Source of the DNA: a virus
Strand: one strand, 5' to 3'
DNA length: 32,704 bases
IMG/VR virus record: IMGVR_UViG_3300009605_000068
Span: 1-32,704 of that record
The position numbers and the translations under genes are program-made. This document shows positions 21,401-26,459 of this stretch, one piece after another. A model generated the notes under the pieces. The model was not told the DNA's origin and searched no databases. It saw only the letters and a program-made list of their open reading frames with translations. Numbering within the stretch: the first letter of the stretch is position 1; every line of letters starts with the position of its first letter.

Positions 21401-21484
21401 CTATGGAACTACCAGTGTGAGTGCTACGGTAACATACCCTGCCATTACTATCCAGCAAAGTATATCAAATAGGTCTACTTTCAT
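21401..21484 (-). CDS. 27-aa single-span membrane micropeptide
   Basis: A frame of 27 codons beginning MKVDLFDILCWIVMAG and continuing VTVALTLVVP. It is one membrane-spanning segment with an acidic N-terminal side. ATG 21484 overlaps the upstream stop as ATGA, and the downstream gene's AGGAGG starts at its stop codon. Same size, layout and MK-D start as the micropeptide at 18414-18494. Probably a translated host-membrane effector or regulator. Confidence 0.6.
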   Translation of the reverse strand: MKVDLFDILCWIVMAGYVTVALTLVVP

Positions 21485-21882
21485 TCTTCTACCTCCGTGC
21501 ATTGGCTGCACTTGCAGGGGTGCGTGATCTTGACTTGCTTGATGCTACGGTAGTTCCCGTAGCCAACATCCAGCCACAGATATTGGCAGTCCGGTCCGTG
21601 TACCTTCGAGGTTCCGTACCATGCCTCCGCGATTACATCGTGTGCGAAGGGGATGAACTCGCCAGGCATGTAGCAGGTAAGCTCATCTACACCGCCCCAT
21701 TGGGCGGTCTCGCTCTGAACACCGTTGTGATACTCGTACCGCCGGATAGCTACCGTGTCGGGACGGTAGCACTCGCGACTTTTGACGAGCACGAGTGCGA
21801 ACCGCGCTACCGGATCTTTACGGTGCGCGTTGATGTCTCGCACCAACTCGTTGATGTTTACTAACAGGTCGCTGTTATACAT
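21481..21882 (-). CDS. Hypothetical early protein, first gene of early operon
   Basis: 133 aa, ATG 21882 with AAAGGGACG upstream. N-terminal helix (LLVNINELVRDINAHRKD), central beta region, and a Cys-rich end (HPCKCSQCTEVEE) with CxCxxC that may bind metal. It is the first gene after the large non-coding region and so the likely start of the early transcript. No assigned function. Confidence 0.65.
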   Translation of the reverse strand: MYNSDLLVNINELVRDINAHRKDPVARFALVLVKSRECYRPDTVAIRRYEYHNGVQSETAQWGGVDELTCYMPGEFIPFAHDVIAEAWYGTSKVHGPDCQYLWLDVGYGNYRSIKQVKITHPCKCSQCTEVEE

Positions 21883-22069
21883 GCGTTCGTCCCTTTGTTT
21901 ACGGTTCGGATAACCTTGGGTTGACGGGTCAACAGCGGCCCCTGTGATTTCAAGGACTTAGCTATCAGTGTGATCTCCAGAATTGGAGAGGACCCCTTTT
22001 TAACCTATCGTGATAATAGAGAATATCTATTGATCTCTATAGGTTAGTTAGTTTATCCCGTTTTTTGGA

Positions 22070-22161
22070 CCAACCGACCTAACCTGGTTTCGAGGGTAGC
22101 CCTTGCGACCCCCTTGGAAGGGGTCTAACAGGCTACCCAGCCCCTCGGTAGGGTCGGTTGG
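22070..22161. other. Nested three-stem element, possible structured RNA
   Basis: Three perfect inverted repeats nest in each other. CCAACCGACC (22070-22079) pairs with GGTCGGTTGG (22152-22161). GGGTAGCC (22094-22101) pairs with GGCTACCC (22131-22138). GACCCC (22107-22112) pairs with GGGGTC (22120-22125). Together they give a 92-nt rod with two internal loops. Nested perfect stems of 10, 8 and 6 bp suggest selection for a folded RNA or cruciform. It does not fit a tRNA. Confidence 0.55.
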
Positions 22162-22287
22162 GGTATCCGTTGGGATAAGAGCGCAACCCCCCGGTATCAG
22201 GCATGTCTGCCTGTTTACCTCGCGACCCTCGATTTTATGGGGTCGCTGTCTGTGAGATCCACAGTCGGGGGTAACCCCCCGAGATTA

Positions 22288-22650
22288 CTATCGCAGTCCC
22301 ATGGCCTTCCTGGCCATGTCTCGCAGGTTGCCAGCCCACTGGCCTCGCAACCTAACGGTCAGAAGAACGCCCTTTCGACGTGCCTGAACCACGGCCACTC
22401 GTTCGAGTGGCGTCTCCCACTTTACGGAGAACCGCACCTTGGGGGTCTGGGTTTTACCCCATGCCCGGATCCGGGTAAGCTGTTTCTTGTCACTGTCCGT
22501 CAATGACGGGCGCTGCTTGCGCTGCTTGAGCCGGTAGTTACCAGCTACGTCAAGAGTGCGCCCCGTGGAACCACCTATCGGTTGGGGCTCTCTACTACGG
22601 GCGCCCCCACGTCTACCGTGCCCTATCGGGCGTGTGCGTCGTCTTCGCAT
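22288..22650 (-). CDS. Possible small basic DNA/RNA-binding protein
   Basis: 120 aa from ATG 22650 with only a weak GGGG upstream. Strongly basic: MRRRRTRPIGHGRRGG at the start, then NYRLKQRKQRPS and a plausible folded part (VRFSVKWETPLERVAVVQARRK). This would fit a nucleic-acid-binding regulator. Against it, three perfect palindromes (22300-22318, 22395-22410, 22464-22475) lie inside it as part of the hairpin chain, so the frame may be open by chance. Confidence 0.4.
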   Translation of the reverse strand: MRRRRTRPIGHGRRGGARSREPQPIGGSTGRTLDVAGNYRLKQRKQRPSLTDSDKKQLTRIRAWGKTQTPKVRFSVKWETPLERVAVVQARRKGVLLTVRLRGQWAGNLRDMARKAMGLR

Positions 22651-22883
22651 TATTACCCCACGATGAACCACGTCGGCGGAATAGCCGACGGGGTACCCCG
22701 TGGGGTGGACCTTTGGTGCACGTTATCGGCCGACGCTGACATTCCCCGGATCATTGACTCCCTTGTCGATTGTCTCGACTCAGGGAACCTACACTATGGA
22801 TTAGTCCGTTCGTCTTCCTATGCTGCTGCCGCAGCATGTCCCGAGTGGCGCTCTAGTTGCTATTACCACTCGGCGTGCTCTTT

Positions 22884-22918
22884 CAGTGCGATCGGAGGTC
22901 CGATCCTACCTCGCACTG
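22884..22918. repeat. Double hairpin: nested 8-bp and 7-bp perfect stems
   Basis: CAGTGCGA (22884-22891) pairs with TCGCACTG (22911-22918), and inside it GATCGGA-GG-TCCGATC (22890-22905) is a perfect stem. The two stems overlap by two bases, so they could be alternative folds. It is the most elaborate member of the local hairpin chain (22672-22952). Confidence 0.5.
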
Positions 22919-23460
22919 TGGCTATACGTGACCTGTCTTCAAGTTCGGTCACTACAATCTCCGCCAGTAGCCGGTTGCGCGGCAGCGTAAGATTTAGCCT
23001 ATGTTATCAATTTCACAACGAACGGCCCCTTCTCATTGGCCGGCACTTGATTGCACCATGCGGTCGTCAACCGCTATAGCGCACGGATCTGCTTTATCGC
23101 CTACTGCGCGGATTTTTATCCCTGCCACGTCGAGACGTGACTCCCCGGCTAATTTCAGTCACCGGCCTACGGCTCCCTTATTACTTTCAGGCCGCTTTGG
23201 CCATACGGGGACACAGCTTATTAAGACTGTTCTACCCCTTTGCATACGGATTTCGTATTTTGCAGATCTTCATTGATCTTTTGATATGGGTGCGGACAAG
23301 CCGCGTTGAATGTTTCGCTACTTCCTCCTCGGTTGGAGCGTTTCGGATTTTCCAGGGCCGGGGGATCCGACCGATGAGCTACAGTAAGGTGGTTTGATTT
23401 TGGATTGCAAGAAATCTTTTTCGCCAGGTCTGAGAATTATCAACGATATTCTGCGAAACG

Positions 23461-23480
23461 GTAGGAAGAACCTACTTTTT
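23461..23480 (+). terminator. Weak terminator-like hairpin with T-run
   Basis: GTAGG-AAGAA-CCTAC is followed directly by TTTTT. The stem is only 5 bp, so termination would be weak, but it is the one place in the non-coding region where a hairpin abuts a T-run on the plus strand. It could end a plus-strand RNA made from the hairpin chain. Confidence 0.3.
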
Positions 23481-23518
23481 CGAGAAATGAAGAATCGTGA
23501 TCTTTTCTCGGAACTCGA

Positions 23519-23555
23519 CCGCCTGGTAGCCACCCTGGCGGTGATCACCAGGCGG
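23519..23555. repeat. 9-bp inverted repeat beside the TGTAGTC palindromes
   Basis: CCGCCTGGT (23519-23527) pairs with ACCAGGCGG (23547-23555), with a smaller CACC/GGTG stem within. It abuts the first TGTAGTC palindrome without a gap, so it probably belongs to the same control or origin element. Confidence 0.5.
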
Positions 23556-23626
23556 TGTAGTCACTCGACTACATGCCTGTAGTCACCCGACTACAGCAGA
23601 ACCAGGGGCCTACTACACCTGTAGTA
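23556..23626. repeat. Three TGTAGTC palindromes (iteron- or operator-like)
   Basis: TGTAGTC-ACTC-GACTACA at 23556-23573 and TGTAGTC-ACCC-GACTACA at 23578-23595 are the same site apart from one loop base, with starts 22 bp apart (two helical turns). A third, TACTACA-CC-TGTAGTA at 23611-23626, has the half-sites inverted. Spaced perfect palindromes of this kind are typical binding sites for a dimeric initiator or repressor. Confidence 0.6.
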
Positions 23627-23675
23627 TTTCCGGATTTCTCAGTGGAACCAAGGGGTTAGCCGCCGACCCATGTCA

Positions 23676-23698
23676 GGGCGGACAGATTTTGTCCGCCC
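23676..23698. repeat. 9-bp perfect hairpin
   Basis: GGGCGGACA-GATTT-TGTCCGCCC. It lies between the TGTAGTC palindromes and the hexamer array. No T-run follows on either strand, so a terminator role is not supported. Confidence 0.45.
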
Positions 23699-23773
23699 CG
23701 GGGCAGCAGCCGAAAGACCAGGGAGAACCTGCACTATCGGCGGATCCGGGGATCTCAGCTGACGATTTTGGCC

Positions 23774-24000
23774 GATTTTGATTTTGACTTTGACTTTCAT
23801 TTTCAACATCGCGACGCGAGAACAAGAGGAACGCGCTCGCGTTGCACGAAACGTGCCAGCCCTAACTGACTTTGACTTTCATTTTCATTTTCAAGATCGA
23901 TTTTGATTTTGACTTTCATTTTCAAGATCGCGTCCAATTGATATTGACTTTGACTTTCATTTTCGTTTCCAATTGACTTTGATTTTCATTTTCAATTGAA
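23774..24000. repeat. Hexamer repeat array, A/T-rich, strand-asymmetric
   Basis: Five blocks of the unit TTGAYTTTGAYTTTCATTTT with six-base periodicity (GATTTT, GACTTT, CATTTT) at about 23774-23806, 23866-23898, 23899-23930, 23942-23968 and 23971-24000. Most blocks end in TTTTCAA, often followed by GATC or CATC. The T-rich strand holds almost no purine pairs. The first block is separated from the rest by a GC-rich spacer with two small hairpins (AACGCG-CT-CGCGTT, GCACG-AAA-CGTGC). This resembles a DNA-unwinding element next to iterons. No spacer/repeat alternation of CRISPR type. Confidence 0.65.
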
Positions 24001-24161
24001 AAAAGGCCTGCGAACGACCCCACTACCAATATCACAAAATTATTGTGCTGGAACCGCATCGCGTTCTGCGAATCCCATTCACCCCTATAGGCCCCCAGCC
24101 GCCACGTTGCTATCTATGACCCCCTCTAAGTCCCCGTAATCACTAAGGAAAATTGATTAGC

Positions 24162-24190
24162 TTGACACGACTACTGCGCCGCGCTAGACT
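24162..24190 (+). promoter_or_regulatory. Sigma70-like promoter for the rightward (late) operon
   Basis: TTGACA at 24162-24167, exactly 17 bases, then TAGACT at 24185-24190. The -35 is consensus and the -10 keeps T, A and the final T. Transcription would start near 24197, before the first plus-strand gene at 24225. It is the best host-type promoter seen in the window. Confidence 0.6.
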
Positions 24191-24224
24191 ACTCTTACTA
24201 ACGCGCACGCGAGGCTCTAGGAAA

Positions 24225-24713
24225 ATGCCACTTTTTGCATACCAGAGGAGAGCTACATTATCTGCGTTCCAGATTATATCTCTCATCATCAATAGGCGCA
24301 GAATTGACATAAATGGCAAACTCTCCCACGTAGAAGCTGCAAAAAAGCTCGCAGAATCAGTTTCTACACGTGATTTTTCCGGCGCAATGCTCAGATTGCA
24401 CTACAGAATCTCCAAACTTTTGGAATGGGACGGACTTTTACACGAGTTGGACCAGCAAATTGGAAGAGAAGACGATGATGAGTTCCAGGAGTTCGTCAAA
24501 ACTGTCATCCCAGACTATCTAAACTTCTTCGGTATTGACAAAATTAGTGACAAAACTAGCCGCCCAAACGGCAAGGAGTCAGATAATCCTCCCGTATCTG
24601 ATAAAACTCCTACAGGGGGAACCACCAGCGCTGGTGTCAAGGCTATGACGGATGATGATTTTTGGTTTGGCGATCGAAAGTCGAGTCCCGAGCAGAGTTC
24701 GGAGCCACTCTAA
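24225..24713 (+). CDS. Hypothetical protein, first rightward gene
   Basis: 162 aa from ATG 24225. An upstream TTG at 24153 is excluded because it lies before the predicted transcription start. GAGG is 10 nt upstream and AGGA closer. Helical and basic N-terminal part (YQRRATLSAFQIISLI, VEAAKKLAESV), then an acidic region and a disordered Ser/Thr/Pro tail ending near DDDFWFG. It could be a regulator or DNA-binding packaging factor; no family recognised. Confidence 0.6.
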   Translation: MPLFAYQRRATLSAFQIISLIINRRRIDINGKLSHVEAAKKLAESVSTRDFSGAMLRLHYRISKLLEWDGLLHELDQQIGREDDDEFQEFVKTVIPDYLNFFGIDKISDKTSRPNGKESDNPPVSDKTPTGGTTSAGVKAMTDDDFWFGDRKSSPEQSSEPL

Positions 24714-24714
24714 A

Positions 24715-24987
24715 ATGCTTAAGTATGTCATTTGGGGACACGCTCGCAGCACAAAGGCGTGGGACTGCCATTTCGTGTCTTTGTGCTGCGTTTCCCTACT
24801 CCTTTCCTGTACATGTAAGAAGCCGATAGACCAGAGTTTGCCGGAATGTAGTAGTTTGTCGGTAGGCGAAGAGGCTTTCGGCATTAAAGGTTCGTCCGTT
24901 GACTCGATCAGCACAGGCAGCGCAGTTGTTATTGTGCCGGTTGACAGCGCAGAAGGCGAAATAGACCTAACTTTTGTTTGTAGGTGA
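24715..24987 (+). CDS. Putative small lipoprotein (possible outer spanin)
   Basis: 90 aa from ATG 24715, GGAG 10 nt upstream, two bases after the previous stop. A hydrophobic stretch ends in a lipobox (SLLLSC, Cys at about residue 32), followed by CKKP and a mature part of about 58 residues. A start at GTG, residue 21, would give a shorter signal. Small lipoproteins next to cell-wall enzymes are often outer spanins; no partner inner spanin is adjacent. The 12-bp inverted repeat 24745-24790 lies in the signal region. Confidence 0.5.
   Translation: MLKYVIWGHARSTKAWDCHFVSLCCVSLLLSCTCKKPIDQSLPECSSLSVGEEAFGIKGSSVDSISTGSAVVIVPVDSAEGEIDLTFVCR
24745..24790. repeat. 12-bp perfect inverted repeat in the lipoprotein 5' region
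   Basis: CGCAGCACAAAG (24745-24756) and CTTTGTGCTGCG (24779-24790), separated by 22 nt. It is the longest perfect inverted repeat I found. The outer bases GACACG and CGTGTC add a competing pairing. It may hide the alternative GTG start and so control expression, or be a DNA site near the packaging genes. Confidence 0.6.
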
Positions 24988-25002
24988 CCAGGGAGACATA
25001 GA

Positions 25003-25596
25003 ATGCTGCCGTTCCTGTTGCAAGCTGTAGAGTCCGTAGGGCACACTGTATTTACTAAAGGCAAGTTTAACCTGAATATCGTTGGTATCAGGAATAACAG
25101 ACCCGTGCCTAACGAGTTTGACGACCTTATATGTGTAGTCTACAAAGACGAGTATGACCAGTGGATAACTAATAGCTGGCCTGCCACTACTGATCCTGGG
25201 ATGTACTACTTGAACAACCCCATGAACGTAACTGGCACGGCTATTATGATGCCTGGCCAGTACCGGGGCTCGTACAAAATAGGTATGCACTATACATATG
25301 AGGCTCTCGTACAGCACGGCGGTACTGTGCGTATATGGAGAGACTCTAATAAAGACGATATTCTAGACTACGGAATAGAGGACCAGTCTGAGGGTTACTT
25401 CGGTATAAATATCCATAGGGCTCATGCGGACATTAACACAGATACAGTTGACAGGTGGAGCGCAGGCTGTCAGGTGTTCCAGAAACCAGAAGACTTTGAC
25501 GAGTTTATGAACTTGTGTTACAAAGCTGCTGAGATCTGGGGAAACGGTTTTACGTATACTCTTATTGTGCCGAATAAGTTTCTCATGGAGGCATAA
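25003..25596 (+). CDS. YkuD-like (L,D-transpeptidase fold) cell-wall enzyme
   Basis: 197 aa, ATG 25003 with GGGAG upstream. The C-terminal half has YFGINIHRA (about residue 139) and DRWSAGCQVF (about 153-160), matching the His and S-x-G-C catalytic pattern of YkuD-type L,D-transpeptidase or carboxypeptidase domains. The first half (MLPFLLQAVESVGHTVFTKGKFNLNIVGIR) and GTAIMMPGQYRGSYKIGMHY fit the family's strand region. In a phage it may act as an endolysin-type peptidoglycan enzyme in lysis or entry. No signal peptide is clear. The catalytic residues look intact. Confidence 0.7.
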   Translation: MLPFLLQAVESVGHTVFTKGKFNLNIVGIRNNRPVPNEFDDLICVVYKDEYDQWITNSWPATTDPGMYYLNNPMNVTGTAIMMPGQYRGSYKIGMHYTYEALVQHGGTVRIWRDSNKDDILDYGIEDQSEGYFGINIHRAHADINTDTVDRWSAGCQVFQKPEDFDEFMNLCYKAAEIWGNGFTYTLIVPNKFLMEA

Positions 25597-25661
25597 TGCC
25601 TAAGCCGTACAAGAAGCGAAAGAAGCTCAAGCCTAAGCCGTACAAGAAGCGAAAGAAATGA
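25596..25661 (+). CDS. 21-aa lysine/arginine-rich tandem-repeat micropeptide
   Basis: After Met the peptide is two copies of PKPYKKRKK joined by Leu-Lys, so nearly two thirds of residues are Lys or Arg. At DNA level a perfect 27-nt repeat (25598-25624 and 25631-25657) recurs at 33 nt. GGAGG precedes ATG 25596, which shares one base with the upstream TAA; the stop overlaps the next ATG as ATGA. Coupling on both sides argues it is translated. It may condense or bind nucleic acid, or act on membranes. Confidence 0.6.
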   Translation: MPKPYKKRKKLKPKPYKKRKK

Positions 25662-26227
25662 AAATCGGCTTCAACATTTCTGGCCCTATCGGGGCCGTGG
25701 TCCCTTTCTGTGCTCCGTATGGAAGCGAGGTTGAGTTTTCTACCAGATATGTGTGGGAGGCTGCCTTTGCAGCGGACATGCACGGTTATAAGACTTTTGT
25801 CACATCTGATGGTTCTAATAGATCAAGAGCAACCAGGCAGAACTCAAGACACTTGAATCTCGTTCTTCTTTGCGGCGCGTCAGATAGTGACCACGGTTCC
25901 ATTTACATTTCACACAGGACTTCTGCACTTAACAGAAGGCGTGTGATCAAAGCAGCGGCTATGCTCTCTAGTCTTTCCGCTAGAGAGATCTCCGTAATCG
26001 ACACAGAAGGCGGCTCTGAAGAAGACCTAAGCATGCGTGGCTATAAGGCTTTTTGCTGGCTGGTTAGGCTGCCGTTCACACAGGATTGCAAAAACGCTGG
26101 ACACCAGTTGCTAGCTGCGCTACGGTACGCCTATGACTTACAAGACTCAGATAATGCAAGCGCTGGAAGACTTGGAAGTAACACCGCAGTCGATCGCGGA
26201 ACAACTGGCGCAAGTTATTCGTGGTGA
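25658..26227 (+). CDS. Divergent amidase_3-like protein
   Basis: 189 aa, ATG 25658 overlapping the upstream stop as ATGA. The order resembles N-acetylmuramoyl-L-alanine amidase_3 domains: a Glu in YGSEVEFSTRYVWEAA, a TFVTSDGSNRS region like the TR motif, GSIYISHRTS like the S-x-H-x-N zinc motif, and SVIDTEGGSEE like the terminal Glu. The first zinc His (GHGG) is absent; the matching spot reads GPIGAVVPF. It may be an inactive or altered amidase. Assignment is tentative. The last 95 nt overlap the next gene. Confidence 0.5.
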   Translation: MKIGFNISGPIGAVVPFCAPYGSEVEFSTRYVWEAAFAADMHGYKTFVTSDGSNRSRATRQNSRHLNLVLLCGASDSDHGSIYISHRTSALNRRRVIKAAAMLSSLSAREISVIDTEGGSEEDLSMRGYKAFCWLVRLPFTQDCKNAGHQLLAALRYAYDLQDSDNASAGRLGSNTAVDRGTTGASYSW

Positions 26228-26459
26228 AACAATCACAGAAAAGTTCGACGGGAAAGGTAAGCTGACGGCAAAAACAGTCAGGACAGATCCGCAAGATGCT
26301 ATGCGAGGCGCAATGATTTTTGATGCTATACATGGTGGGGAACTTGGGATTGCACCACGTACTTTAGACTTCAAAAGACCAGCAGAAATCGCACACAAGC
26401 GCATGTTGATTGACTCCCGTATTATTGTCAATGCCGCTGAAATGGATGATGAATCTTAG
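26133..26459 (+). CDS. Small terminase-like protein
   Basis: 108 aa. It opens with helix-turn-helix-like segments (QIMQALEDLEVTPQSIAEQLAQVI), then a strand region and DPQDAMRGAMIFDAIHGGELGI, the usual look of phage TerS proteins of about 100-150 residues. It lies directly before, and overlaps, the large terminase. An internal ATG at 26154 is an alternative start; neither has a clear Shine-Dalgarno. TerS would choose the packaging site and load TerL. Confidence 0.6.
   Translation: MTYKTQIMQALEDLEVTPQSIAEQLAQVIRGETITEKFDGKGKLTAKTVRTDPQDAMRGAMIFDAIHGGELGIAPRTLDFKRPAEIAHKRMLIDSRIIVNAAEMDDES

Larger units (their letters stand above)
21883..24224. other. Large hairpin-rich, mostly non-coding region
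   Basis: About 2.3 kb between the divergent early and late operons. It contains an operator-like GTTGAC-GG-GTCAAC (21920-21933), a nested triple stem (22070-22161), then a chain of perfect hairpins about every 50 nt: 22164-22177, 22198-22213, 22222-22246, 22266-22281, 22300-22318, 22395-22410, 22464-22475, 22672-22701, 22759-22786, 22820-22837, 22841-22873, 22884-22918, 22928-22952, 23126-23162, 23481-23510, 23519-23555 and 23676-23698. TGTAGTC palindromes lie at 23556-23626 and hexamer repeats at 23774-24000. Only one possible gene (22288-22650) is offered. It may be a replication origin, a large structured RNA, or both. The part at 24001-24161 shows nothing more than a small CACAA-N5-TTGTG hairpin. 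Confidence 0.6.

Noticed and set aside
21974-22001. Intrinsic terminator (TCTCCA-GAAT-TGGAGA followed by a T-run)
   Set aside because: The T-run starts seven bases after the stem, so it does not fit the standard form.
22582-23079. Plus-strand open frame of 165 codons
   Set aside because: No ribosome site, Ser/Cys-rich composition, and the frame runs through at least seven perfect hairpins; more likely open by chance.
23320-23390. tRNA-like stretch on the minus strand (TGTAGCTCA...GGTCGGATC resembling a D arm)
   Set aside because: The D stem has a mismatch, no anticodon stem pairs, no TTCGA T-arm follows and no matching acceptor 3' strand is present.
23001-23582. Several overlapping open frames of 60-90 codons on both strands (including a TTG-start one at 23394-23582)
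   Set aside because: They overlap each other, lack clear ribosome sites and have unlikely composition. The 23394 frame has a weak GGTGG upstream but ends inside the palindrome cluster; kept only as a faint possibility.
23774-24000. CRISPR array
   Set aside because: The repeats are short hexamers without unique spacers of constant length, and the only Cas4-like gene belongs to a phage recombination operon.
24153-24224. TTG start at 24153 for the first rightward gene
   Set aside because: The -35 and -10 of the promoter lie downstream of it, so the codon would not be transcribed from that promoter.
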